From contig JALRBW010000062.1 in NCBI GenBank assembly GCA_023257625.1, forward strand, positions 1 through 36,718: 36,718 bases of DNA, written 5' to 3'. Below the pieces are notes generated by a model. The model was not told the DNA's origin, ran no database searches, and saw only the letters and a list, made by a program, of their open reading frames with translations. Shown here piece by piece: positions 17,174 through 25,284 of this stretch. The stretch's first letter is position 1, and each line of letters starts with the position of its first letter. The translations under genes and the position numbers were made by a program. The stretch is from Flavobacteriaceae bacterium (GTDB lineage Bacteria; Bacteroidota; Bacteroidia; Flavobacteriales; Flavobacteriaceae).

Positions 17174-17872
17174 CTATGATATCAGGTTACCCTCATCATC
17201 CCATTGGGCTAAATCATTTCTTTTGCTTTGGTCTACAAATTTTGGCATCCAATCCTCATCATAAGATAAGCCGTGATCTGCTAAAACATCTTCAGGAACT
17301 CCATCCCATACATTAGGCTGATTTCCCTCATAGCCTAATTCTTTAATTCCAACTTCAGAGGTAAAATAACCTGTCAAAACAAGATTACGCATTAATGAAA
17401 AAAACTGAACTTCTTGTTTTTGAGCTTTCGCTTCGGGATCTGGATAAGCAATTTGGTCTAATGTGCTCAGCTGTTGATCTTCAGTACAATTCACAAACGA
17501 ATTTCCAAAATGCCGATTACAGTGATTTTCCAGCCACATTAGTCCGCCGCGTATTGGAGTTTGTAGACTAGGAAAGTCTTTTGACATAAATTCAATAAAT
17601 TCAGTAACTCCTGCCTGTTCTACTGTCCCTTTTTCATTAGGAGGTAAAATTAGGTTAGCTAAACGAGTAATTGTATTTTTTTCTGAACCATTTAAAAAAT
17701 CAGAGTTCAGTAATTTTTTATCATATGCAGCTTCTGCCGGAGTTCTTCCATATTGATAGGTCCACACTTTCTCAGCGAGTACCTCTTCGGAGACGTTTAC
17801 ACAACTTTCTAAGGCAAGTCCACCTGCCATGCTTCCTAAAAATAGGGATCTAATACTATCTCTTCTGTTCAT
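17174..17872 (-). CDS. Gluconate 2-dehydrogenase subunit 3 family protein
   Basis: A 232-residue small-subunit partner for a GMC dehydrogenase. The N-terminus NRRDSIRSLFLGSMAGGLALESC has twin arginines and a hydrophobic stretch, consistent with Tat export, possibly carrying its folded flavoprotein partner along. The middle (ITRLANLILPPNEKG, then WLENHC) and the C-terminal WDGVP segment fit the subunit 3 family. I use the ATG at 17872, two bases after the GMC stop (TAACCATG); a longer frame to 17947 lies inside the GMC gene. No cytochrome c subunit gene accompanies the pair here, so the electron acceptor is not evident. Confidence 0.88.
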   Translation of the reverse strand: MNRRDSIRSLFLGSMAGGLALESCVNVSEEVLAEKVWTYQYGRTPAEAAYDKKLLNSDFLNGSEKNTITRLANLILPPNEKGTVEQAGVTEFIEFMSKDFPSLQTPIRGGLMWLENHCNRHFGNSFVNCTEDQQLSTLDQIAYPDPEAKAQKQEVQFFSLMRNLVLTGYFTSEVGIKELGYEGNQPNVWDGVPEDVLADHGLSYDEDWMPKFVDQSKRNDLAQWDDEGNLIS

Positions 17873-17874
17873 GG

Positions 17875-19593
17875 TTAAATATTTTGTTTTTTTAGTTCTT
17901 GAATAATAAATTCTGAGGTTCTCCAAGACAAGGCTAAAATGGTCCAAGTTGGATTTTTATCGGCTTGTGAAACGAAAGGCCCAGCATCTACAATGAAGAC
18001 ATTTTCAGCGTCGTGTAATTGTTCAAATTCATTAACTACTGATTTTGTAGGATCACTTCCCATTCTAGTAGTACCAACTTCATGAATTATTCTCCCTGGA
18101 TTAAGTAAGCCGTAATCACGATCTGCGCCGGGTTTAGACCCCAAAACGGTTCCTCCCATATTGTGAATAATTTCTTCAAAGGTATCATGCATATGTCGGG
18201 CCTGTTTTCGTTCGTGGTCTGACCACTTGTAATGAAAGCGAAGTACAGGAATTCCAAATTCATCCACTGTAGTTGGATCAATTTCACAATAATTACTTTC
18301 AAGGGCAATAGATTCACCTCTTCCTGACATACCCATAACTGAGCCATAAAATTTCTTAACATCTTCTCTAAGGCCATTTCCATATCCTCCTACTTTCAGT
18401 CCTAGGTATTTATTTAGATCATTAGGATTGAAACCTGTACCATAACTAGGCATTCCCATTCCTCCCCAAACTTCTATATGATATCCTCTTGGAAAATCTA
18501 ATTTTTTATTGTCTAACCACCAGGGTGAATATAAGTGCATTCCTCCAACACCATCTTCATTGTAACGTTTTCTATTCATTAACTCTGGTACAAACGCCAT
18601 CCTATCTGACCCTGTTGAATCGTGTAAATATTTACCTACCATTCCACTACTATTCCCTAATCCATTCGGGTGTGTAATACTTTTTGAATTCAGTAAAATA
18701 CGGGCAGTACTGCAAGCAGAGGCTGCCAAAATAACCACTTTTCCGGAAACTCTATATTCTTTTCTATCTTCTTTGTTGATGTATAATACCCCTGTAGCTT
18801 TGCCTTCTTCATTTACCGTAACTTCACGAACCATGCTATTTACATATAAATCCACTTGACCTCCAGATTTTTGAGCTGGGAATATCAAACAAGAACCTGC
18901 TGAAAAATCACCATAAACTGAACATGAACGGCTACATTGATTACAATAAAAACAAATACCACGCTCATTGTTAATTCGTTTTGTAAGAATAGAAAGGCGT
19001 GAAGGAATTACTTTAACTCCTGCTTTTTCTGCCCCTTTTTTGTAATATAATTCATGTAATCTTGGTTTTGGTGCAGGTAAGAAAAAACCATCAGGCTCAT
19101 TGTAAATGCCTTCTTTACTGCCAAATACACCAATTAGCTTATCAACTTTATCGTAATAGGGTTTAATATCTTCATAACCAATAGGCCAATTTTCACCGAG
19201 GCCATCTCGATCTTTTCCTTTAAAGTCTCGAGGCCCAAACCGTAGGGAAATTCTACCCCAATGATTAGTTCTTCCACCTAACATACGAGATCGAAACCAA
19301 TCAAATTGAGAATCACCGATTTGATTGTAAGGTTCACCATTAATTTCCCAGCCGCCATATGCCATGTCAAATTCTCCAAAGGCACGGGTAGTTCCTGCTC
19401 CTCTTCTAGGGGATTGATAAGGCCATTTGAGTTGGGTTTGCTGTTCAGGGTTAGCAGGATCAAAAAAGGGTCCTGCTTCAATCACAGCTACTTTTAACCC
19501 TGCATCAGCTAATACTTTAGTTGCCATTCCTCCGCCAGCCCCAGAGCCTACAATAACAACATCATATTTTTTTTCATTCTCAATAATTTGCAT
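17875..19593 (-). CDS. GMC-family FAD oxidoreductase (sugar or alcohol dehydrogenase)
   Basis: A 572-residue flavoprotein. The FAD motif is VVIVGSGAGGGMATKVL (residues ~12-28), followed by the GMC signature GGRTNHWGRISLRF (~107-120). The C-terminal GMC domain has HEVGTTRMG and the ending DAGPFVSQADKNPTWTILAL. A cysteine group C214-x2-C217-x2-C220-x3-C224, with C235 nearby, lies where bacterial FAD glucose dehydrogenases hold a 3Fe-4S cluster, so it may carry an Fe-S centre (inference). The subunit 3 gene follows after two bases. The substrate is unknown: a sugar, sugar alcohol or polyol. The protein has no signal peptide and probably leaves the cytoplasm with the Tat partner. Confidence 0.9.
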   Translation of the reverse strand: MQIIENEKKYDVVIVGSGAGGGMATKVLADAGLKVAVIEAGPFFDPANPEQQTQLKWPYQSPRRGAGTTRAFGEFDMAYGGWEINGEPYNQIGDSQFDWFRSRMLGGRTNHWGRISLRFGPRDFKGKDRDGLGENWPIGYEDIKPYYDKVDKLIGVFGSKEGIYNEPDGFFLPAPKPRLHELYYKKGAEKAGVKVIPSRLSILTKRINNERGICFYCNQCSRSCSVYGDFSAGSCLIFPAQKSGGQVDLYVNSMVREVTVNEEGKATGVLYINKEDRKEYRVSGKVVILAASACSTARILLNSKSITHPNGLGNSSGMVGKYLHDSTGSDRMAFVPELMNRKRYNEDGVGGMHLYSPWWLDNKKLDFPRGYHIEVWGGMGMPSYGTGFNPNDLNKYLGLKVGGYGNGLREDVKKFYGSVMGMSGRGESIALESNYCEIDPTTVDEFGIPVLRFHYKWSDHERKQARHMHDTFEEIIHNMGGTVLGSKPGADRDYGLLNPGRIIHEVGTTRMGSDPTKSVVNEFEQLHDAENVFIVDAGPFVSQADKNPTWTILALSWRTSEFIIQELKKQNI

Positions 19594-19598
19594 AGTAT

Positions 19599-20579
19599 TT
19601 AGATTTTGAAGACCGATTCAACAGTCTTTATTGTGGTTTTATTTTCTTTGTAAATGGTATATGTAAAACCGGGATGAATACTATAAGCACCAATTCGGCC
19701 ATTAATATCAATTGCAATGAAACCAACTTGAAAATCGGGTTTTTCATCATGCTTTACAAGTATTCTGTTAATGGCTTCTTCACATGATGCTTGGGGTGTT
19801 TTTCCTTGACGCATGAGTTCAACAATTAAGAAGCTACCTACGGTTTTAATTACTTCTTCTCCTAAGCCAGTGGCAACAGCTGCTCCTACTTGATTATCAA
19901 CAAATAACCCTGAACCAATTACTGGAGAATCACCAACACGTCCTTTCATTTTATAAGCCAAACCACTTGTGGTACAAGCTCCTGACAAGTTTCCCTGTTG
20001 GTCACAACATAACATTCCTATGGTATCATGGTTTTCTACATTGATTTCGGGAGAATAGTTTGATTTTTCGAGCCAAGATTCCCATGCTTTTTTACTTTCT
20101 AGGGTTAATAAATTTTCTGGAAGATAGCCTTGTGATAGAGCAAATTGTCTAGCTCCATCACCCGCAAGTATTACATGGGGTGTTTTCAACATTATATCTT
20201 TTGCAAGAGCGGCTACATGAGTAATTTGTTCTACTGCCATCACTGAGCCACAATTTCCAAAATGGTCCATAACGCATGCATCAAGCGTAACATTACCCTC
20301 TCGATCTGGGGCACCTCCTTTACCTACAGTTGTATTTTTTAAATTGGATTCTTCAAATGATACTCCTTCAACAGCAGCATCAAGTGCATTTTGACCTTTT
20401 TCAAGCGCATTTCCTGCTAAGTTCACTGCTTCCGGTACATTCCAAGTGGCAATAGCAAAAGGAGAAACCAAAGATTTGCTATTGAATAGTTTTTTTTTAG
20501 ATTCTCCCCAAACCTTTGGAGCAACTAGAAGTGTTGATAAGCCTATGCTGCTTTTATCTAAAAAGGAACGTCTTTTCAT
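19599..20579 (-). CDS. Glycosylasparaginase (N4-(beta-GlcNAc)-L-asparaginase), exported
   Basis: A 326-residue Ntn hydrolase that should cleave the GlcNAc-asparagine bond of N-glycans or related amides. The autoprocessing site and nucleophile are in NHDTIGML (T186), followed by GNLSGACTTSGLAYKM and the substrate loop GRVGDSPVIGSGLFVD. An N-terminal twin-arginine signal (KRRSFLDKSSIGLSTLLVAP) points to Tat export to the periplasm. I use the ATG at 20579; another three codons upstream is possible. It is the first gene of the minus-strand run, five bases before the GMC dehydrogenase, suggesting breakdown of glycan-derived material feeds the operon. Confidence 0.9.
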   Translation of the reverse strand: MKRRSFLDKSSIGLSTLLVAPKVWGESKKKLFNSKSLVSPFAIATWNVPEAVNLAGNALEKGQNALDAAVEGVSFEESNLKNTTVGKGGAPDREGNVTLDACVMDHFGNCGSVMAVEQITHVAALAKDIMLKTPHVILAGDGARQFALSQGYLPENLLTLESKKAWESWLEKSNYSPEINVENHDTIGMLCCDQQGNLSGACTTSGLAYKMKGRVGDSPVIGSGLFVDNQVGAAVATGLGEEVIKTVGSFLIVELMRQGKTPQASCEEAINRILVKHDEKPDFQVGFIAIDINGRIGAYSIHPGFTYTIYKENKTTIKTVESVFKI

Positions 20580-20708
20580 AGGCCACATTCTAGTTTTAAT
20601 TTCATAGTGTGTAATTTATGACTATTTTAATTTTTAAAAAATTACTTTAGGCAAGATGTTGCATATTTTAGGTTAATTTTAGTTTTTTTAAACAATTATA
20701 TAATAAGA

Positions 20709-21431
20709 ATGACTGTAGAGGTATGTGTAAGTTCAATAGCATCTCTTGAAAATGCCAAAAAGGCAGGTGCTGATCGAGTTGAATTGTGTTCCGCACTTTC
20801 TTTAGGGGGGATTACTCCTTCAATTGGTTTGATACATATGGCAGTAAATTCTGCACTTTTACCTGTTCATTGTCTTATTCGTCCTCGTGAAGGCCATTTT
20901 ACTTATAATGAAAACGAAGCCAAACTTATTGAAGAAGATATAAAACGTGCAAAAGATAGTGGTTGTAAAGGTATTGTAATTGGTGCTCTAACCTCTGAAT
21001 TTAAATTGGATTTGGTACGTTTAGAATATTGGGTAAAACTTGCTTCTCCATTGCATTTGACTTTTCATCGCGCTTTTGATGTTGTAGCAAATCCAGATAA
21101 TGCTCTTGAAGATTTAATTTCATTAGGTTTTAATACTATACTTTCTTCAGGTCAAATGGAAAAAGCTGAGGATGGAATAGAAAATTTAATACGACTACAT
21201 TCTCTATTTGGTGATCGAATTACTCTAATGCCTGGAAGTGGAGTAACAGCAAAAAACTCCCTGATTTTTAAAAAAGGTGGTTTTCGTGCCCTCCACTTAT
21301 CAGGAAATCAACCGCTACCATCCCTTACTATTCCTAATGGTGTAAATAAAACGATGTCGTTTTTACATCAAGAATTAAACGAAAGCCATTTCGAAAACCT
21401 ACAAAAGGTTATCAACATAGTAAAGGGTTAA
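20709..21431 (+). CDS. cutC: CutC family protein (copper homeostasis)
   Basis: A 240-residue TIM-barrel protein. It matches CutC from the first strand (VEVCVSSIASLENAKKAGADRVELC) through the LPVHCLIRPREGHF loop, the LTFHRAFDVVANP motif and the C-terminal MPGSGV segment. CutC was linked to copper tolerance in E. coli, but its biochemical role remains uncertain. It is divergent from the glycosylasparaginase gene with a 129-base gap, a pairing I recall from other flavobacteria. The ATG at 20709 gives the standard N-terminus. Its end overlaps the stop of the convergent TauE/SafE gene by four bases. Confidence 0.93.
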   Translation: MTVEVCVSSIASLENAKKAGADRVELCSALSLGGITPSIGLIHMAVNSALLPVHCLIRPREGHFTYNENEAKLIEEDIKRAKDSGCKGIVIGALTSEFKLDLVRLEYWVKLASPLHLTFHRAFDVVANPDNALEDLISLGFNTILSSGQMEKAEDGIENLIRLHSLFGDRITLMPGSGVTAKNSLIFKKGGFRALHLSGNQPLPSLTIPNGVNKTMSFLHQELNESHFENLQKVINIVKG

Positions 21432-22168
21432 CGAAATAACAAAAGAATACCCCCTAAGGCGGTAAAAAACAAAATTAGTTTGCGGTAACTCTCGTTTTTT
21501 ATTTTTTTTACCAATAAAACACCAATAAATAAACCCATTAAAACAAAGGGTACTAGTTGAATACTAAAAAGAATTGATCTTTCATTAAGGGTTTTCCAAC
21601 TGAAAATATGAAGAGGGACTTTAAATAAATTGGTAAAGAAAAAAAGCCAAGCTGCAGTACCAATAAAATTATTTTTCTGAAATCGCATTGCCAGAAAATA
21701 AATATTTGAAAAGGCTCCAGCTAAATTTCCAATCATTGTTGATACCCCGGCGAAAACACCCATTGTAGCGGCAAACGAAATGTGTGAGGGAACAGCATTG
21801 TCTTTTTTGGTATCCCAATAATACATCATAGCTACACTGAAAAGTATTATAGAAGCCATTCCATATGTGAATAAATTATCAGGGATAGTTTTGCCTCCAA
21901 AAGCACCTATAAGAACTCCTAAGATCATCCAAGGAATTAATTTTATGATAGATTTCCAGTCTACGTGTCTTTTGTAATAAGTTATCGCAAATAAATCACC
22001 AATTATCAGCAAAGGCATTAAAATGCCTGTAGAAGTTTTGGCGCCATATACAAGGGCAAAACCTGTTACAATTAAGGCATCAATTCCTTTAATACCAGCT
22101 TTAGTCATTCCTAATAATAATGCACTTAATGCTGCAATTATATAGTGATAAACGGAAAGCTCAACCAA
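21428..22168 (-). CDS. TauE/SafE family permease (sulfite/anion exporter type)
   Basis: A 246-residue membrane protein with about eight hydrophobic segments. The N-terminal repeat begins HYIIAALSALLLGMTKAGIKG, typical of TauE/SafE (DUF81) proteins, and the second repeat includes TMGVFAGVSTMIGNLAGAF with the family's Gly-rich turn. Members export sulfite or organosulfonates or move other anions; the substrate cannot be predicted here. It ends four bases inside convergent cutC. Upstream it faces the EamA gene, whose true start leaves ~100 bases for divergent promoters. Confidence 0.87.
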   Translation of the reverse strand: MVELSVYHYIIAALSALLLGMTKAGIKGIDALIVTGFALVYGAKTSTGILMPLLIIGDLFAITYYKRHVDWKSIIKLIPWMILGVLIGAFGGKTIPDNLFTYGMASIILFSVAMMYYWDTKKDNAVPSHISFAATMGVFAGVSTMIGNLAGAFSNIYFLAMRFQKNNFIGTAAWLFFFTNLFKVPLHIFSWKTLNERSILFSIQLVPFVLMGLFIGVLLVKKIKNESYRKLILFFTALGGILLLFR

Positions 22169-22267
22169 GGGTATTCATTAAAATATTCATCGAATATACG
22201 GTTTATTTTTTCGCATTTTCGGTTTACCTTTTACAAAGCGCTACCTTTGATAAAATTAAAACTAAGG

Positions 22268-23128
22268 GTGTTGAAAACTTCATTTTACAAGGCAGTTCAA
22301 TACATGTTATTGAGTACGTTATCTTTTGCATTTATGAATGCATTAGTAAAGTATCTAGTAGAATATTCAGCCTTTCAATTAGTTTTTTTCAGATCTGTAG
22401 GTTCTTTATTGATTACATATTCAATTTTAAAAGCCAAAAAAATCTCCCCTTTAGGGAATCAAAAAAAATTACTGTTAATTCGAGCAATAACTGGAGCTAT
22501 TTCAATGCTTTTGTTTTTTTGGAGTGTTCATTATATTACCATTGGAAGTGCCGTTACTCTCAGATATATATCTCCCATTTTTGCCGCACTTTTAGCAGTT
22601 GTATGGTTGGGAGAAAAAGTAAAACCAATTCAATGGGTGTTTTTTATTTTGTCCTTTTATGGGGTTTATTTGATAAAAAACTTTGATCCCTCAGATTCTG
22701 TTTTAGGAATAGTATTAGTATTGATAGCTGCATTTTTTTCAGCTATAGTTTATATGTTAATTTCAAAAATTGGAAAAAGAGATCATCCGGTAGTTGTTGT
22801 GCATTATTTTATGGCAATAGCAACAATTCTTGGTGGTATTGGGAGTATATTTTATTGGATCACTCCAACAATTAAAGATTTATTTTTATTAAGTAGTATG
22901 GGTTTCTTTGGTTATTTTGGACAATTGTTTATGACCAAGGCATTTCAAGACGGGGAAGCACATATGATTGCCCCCTTCAAATATGTAGAGGTTATATTTA
23001 CTTTGATTTTTGGAGTTTTTGTTCTATCTGAAGAATATAGTATTTATCATTTATTGGGGACAGCTTTTGTAATTATGGGACTCATCCTTAATGTACTATA
23101 TAAAACACAATTTAAAATAAAAGGCTAA
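22268..23128 (+). CDS. EamA/DMT family transporter
   Basis: A ~286-residue integral membrane protein of the drug/metabolite transporter superfamily with ten predicted helices in two EamA repeats. The first repeat runs from AVQYMLLSTLSFAFMNALVKYL to about residue 135 and the second from LGIVLVLIAAFFSAIVYMLISKI to the end. A long frame starts at 22145, but its first ~40 residues are not family-like and would overlap the TauE gene. I prefer GTG at 22268 (or TTG 22271); the first in-frame ATG with a complete helix is 22304. The substrate is unknown. Its stop overlaps that of the convergent DUF2911 gene. Confidence 0.83.
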   Translation: MLKTSFYKAVQYMLLSTLSFAFMNALVKYLVEYSAFQLVFFRSVGSLLITYSILKAKKISPLGNQKKLLLIRAITGAISMLLFFWSVHYITIGSAVTLRYISPIFAALLAVVWLGEKVKPIQWVFFILSFYGVYLIKNFDPSDSVLGIVLVLIAAFFSAIVYMLISKIGKRDHPVVVVHYFMAIATILGGIGSIFYWITPTIKDLFLLSSMGFFGYFGQLFMTKAFQDGEAHMIAPFKYVEVIFTLIFGVFVLSEEYSIYHLLGTAFVIMGLILNVLYKTQFKIKG

Positions 23129-23970
23129 ATGCCTTTCTTTGACCATTCTTCAATAGACTTATTATTCAAACGAACATAATCTTTATTTCCAGCTTTTTCA
23201 GCGAGTTCAAGCGATTTTTTAGAAGCTTCTATAGCGGCCTTAATTTCATTAAGATCTGCTAATATAAGCGCCTGTTGACGGTACATCCAGTATTTTCCGG
23301 GGTCTTGTTCAATGGCTTTGGCAATCCATTGTTTTGCAATTGTTAAATCACGATTTGTTTCTCTAAAGTATACAGCGGCGGCGTAATAATCGCCTGATTT
23401 TGGTGTTTCATTTAAGGTTTTTTCTATGGAGGCCATTGTTTTTGCATCAGTAGGAACTTCAAATGGAATTAAAATTTTGGTAGTTTCCCATTTAAATTCT
23501 AGTGTTGCCCCATTATTATTTATGTTTTCAATAGAAATTGTAAATGTTTCAACAGGAGATTCAAGAGTACTTGTTGGAGCTTCAATTGCAGCAGCAATCA
23601 TTTTAGAATCCCATTCTTCTGGTAGTCCAGAATTATCTGTTTTTGTATAAAAAAATACTTCCCACATACTAACACCAGGTCTTACATAAATGGCATAGGT
23701 TCCAGAAGCTAGTCCTTGATTTCCCATAATAATATTATCGCTAAAAGTTAGAGTTGTATTTCTATTAGCTCCAGCTCTCCATAGCTCTCCATAAGGCACT
23801 AACTCTCCCATTATTTTTCGACCACGCATTGAGGGTCTAGAATAATCGATTGCAATGTCAGTCAGCCCAACCTTTTGTTCAATCTTAGCTTGAGGACTGG
23901 GTTGTGGAGCCAGAATTTGAGCGTTAGCAAGTCCGTAGTACAGCATGATTAAGAAAATACTTTTTTTCAT
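23125..23970 (-). CDS. DUF2911 domain-containing exported protein
   Basis: A 281-residue protein with a Sec signal peptide (KKSIFLIMLYYGLANA, cleavage before QIL). The DUF2911 domain has its typical opening (IDYSRPSMRGRKI, then GELVPYGELWRAGANRNTTLTFSD) and covers residues ~25-170. The C-terminal ~90 residues are helical with TPR-like repeats (AKQWIAKAIEQDPGKYWMYRQQALILADL). The function of the domain is unknown. I use the ATG at 23970; a longer frame to 23997 would precede the signal peptide with polar residues. A promoter lies at 23995-24002. It ends overlapping the convergent EamA stop. Confidence 0.88.
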   Translation of the reverse strand: MKKSIFLIMLYYGLANAQILAPQPSPQAKIEQKVGLTDIAIDYSRPSMRGRKIMGELVPYGELWRAGANRNTTLTFSDNIIMGNQGLASGTYAIYVRPGVSMWEVFFYTKTDNSGLPEEWDSKMIAAAIEAPTSTLESPVETFTISIENINNNGATLEFKWETTKILIPFEVPTDAKTMASIEKTLNETPKSGDYYAAAVYFRETNRDLTIAKQWIAKAIEQDPGKYWMYRQQALILADLNEIKAAIEASKKSLELAEKAGNKDYVRLNNKSIEEWSKKGI

Positions 23971-23994
23971 TTTTTGGGATTTATTGATAAAAGT

Positions 23995-24002
23995 CAAATA
24001 TA
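23995..24002 (-). promoter_or_regulatory. Promoter for the DUF2911 gene
   Basis: On the minus strand this reads TATATTTG, preceded at 16 bases by TTG, close to the Bacteroidota TTG-N17-TAnnTTTG consensus. It ends 24 bases before the ATG at 23970. Confidence 0.6.
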
Positions 24003-24062
24003 CATGATTTTACGTAATCAATTAGTGGCTAAAGCCAATGTTTTCAATTGTTCATAAAATGA

Positions 24063-24075
24063 TGTTTAATAAACA
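24063..24075. promoter_or_regulatory. 13-bp perfect palindrome upstream of the photolyase operon
   Basis: TGTTTA (24063-24068) and TAAACA (24070-24075) are exact inverted repeats around one base, 43 bases before the first gene of the operon. A half-site-like TTAAACA recurs at 24087-24092. It may be an operator for a regulator encoded elsewhere. No clear TAnnTTTG element is present for this operon, so a different sigma factor or an activator is possible. Confidence 0.4.
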
Positions 24076-24118
24076 GTGAAAATAATTAAACATTTTGTAG
24101 ATTTACTGAAAAATTACT

Positions 24119-24589
24119 ATGAAATTGTTTCGTTTGGAAACGGTTCAAAATCTTCCAATATCTATTTCTGAGGCATGGGTTTTTTTTTCTGATCCTAAAA
24201 ATTTAAAGGAGATTACTCCCTCATACATGGGATTTGAAATTATTAGCGGTGGAAATGACCCAATGTATCCAGGACAAATAATTCAATACAAAGTTACTCC
24301 TATTGCAAAAATTCCAGTGCGTTGGGTTACTGAAATTACTCATGTTGAAAAAGAAAAATATTTTGTAGATGAACAACGATTTGGACCCTATGCACTATGG
24401 CATCATAAGCATTTTTTTTCACCAATTAACAATGGAGTTCAAATGCGTGATTGTATTGATTATAAATTACCATTTGGATGGTTGGGTCAATGGTTTCAAC
24501 CTTTAGTTGTAAAGCCAAGACTAGAAGAGATTTTCAATTATAGAAAAAAAATATTAACAGAAAGATTTGGAGCCTATGAACATGCCTAA
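24119..24589 (+). CDS. SRPBCC (START/Bet v1-like) ligand-binding protein
   Basis: A 156-residue soluble helix-grip protein. The N-terminus FRLETVQNLPISISEAWVFFSDPKNLKEITP and the later VRWVTEITHVEKEKYFVDEQRFGPYALWHHKHFF are characteristic of the SRPBCC group often labelled CoxG or cell-division-inhibitor-like in marine bacteria. These proteins bind hydrophobic ligands in a central cavity; no catalytic residue can be assigned. It is the first gene of the photolyase operon and overlaps the short-chain dehydrogenase by 8 bases. A role with a cofactor, pigment or lipid is possible from context, but the ligand is unknown. Confidence 0.87.
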   Translation: MKLFRLETVQNLPISISEAWVFFSDPKNLKEITPSYMGFEIISGGNDPMYPGQIIQYKVTPIAKIPVRWVTEITHVEKEKYFVDEQRFGPYALWHHKHFFSPINNGVQMRDCIDYKLPFGWLGQWFQPLVVKPRLEEIFNYRKKILTERFGAYEHA

Positions 24590-25283
24590 TAACAAAAAAA
24601 TTCTCATAATAGGGGGCAGTTCTGGGATTGGGTTAGCCCTAACACGCTTGTTATCATCAACAAACTCTGTTTTTGTAGCAAGCAGAATGGCAACAGCCTT
24701 AGCATCTTTATCGATTACCCACATTCCTTTTAATGCTTCAATGGAAGAGTTACCTACAGAATCACTTCCAGAATATTTAGATGGATTTGTGTATTGTCCT
24801 GGCAGTATCAATTTAAGACCCTTTAAGGGTTTAACTAATCAAACTTTTGAAGATGATTTTAATATCAATGTAATGGGAGCTATAAAATCATTAAAGACAG
24901 TATTAGATCGTTTACAATCAAGTTCACAAGCCTCAGTCGTTTTTTTTAGTACTGTTGCCGTACAAACCGGAATGCCCTTCCATAGCTCAGTTGCTGCTTC
25001 TAAGGGGGCTATTGAAGGATTAACACGAGCCTTAGCTGCTGAGTTTGCACCAAAAATCAGGGTGAATGCAATAGCACCCTCATTGGTGAACACTCCTCTA
25101 GCAGAAAAATTTTTAAATAACGAATCAAAAATTGAAAAGGCAGGAGAACGCCACCCCTTAAAACGTGTAGGAAATTCTGAAGAAGTAGCTCAATTAACCG
25201 CTTTTTTATTGTCTGAAGCAAGTAGTTGGATTACAGGAAGTATAATTAAAATAGATGGTGGAATAGGAAGTTTGAAAGTGTAA
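24582..25283 (+). CDS. Short-chain dehydrogenase/reductase (SDR)
   Basis: A 233-residue NAD(P)-dependent oxidoreductase with a Rossmann fold. The cofactor motif is IIGGSSGIGLALTRL, the NAG-like position reads YCPGSINL, and the catalytic Ser and Lys lie in VFFSTVAVQTGMPFHSSVAASKGAIEG. The usual YxxxK tyrosine appears replaced: the residue before the expected spacing reads HSSVAASK, so catalysis may differ. The C-terminus ITGSIIKIDGGIG is classical. I use the ATG at 24582, nine bases after GGAG; ATG 24576 is possible. It lies between the SRPBCC gene (8-base overlap) and the photolyase (1-base gap). The substrate is unknown. Confidence 0.88.
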   Translation: MPNNKKILIIGGSSGIGLALTRLLSSTNSVFVASRMATALASLSITHIPFNASMEELPTESLPEYLDGFVYCPGSINLRPFKGLTNQTFEDDFNINVMGAIKSLKTVLDRLQSSSQASVVFFSTVAVQTGMPFHSSVAASKGAIEGLTRALAAEFAPKIRVNAIAPSLVNTPLAEKFLNNESKIEKAGERHPLKRVGNSEEVAQLTAFLLSEASSWITGSIIKIDGGIGSLKV

Positions 25284-25284
25284 A

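Noticed and set aside
22120-22686. Plus-strand 188-residue open frame overlapping the EamA transporter
   Set aside because: It is out of frame with the clear EamA repeats and has no family pattern.
24554-25093. Minus-strand open frames opposite the SDR gene
   Set aside because: They are shadows of the SDR coding sequence, which has intact motifs in its own frame.
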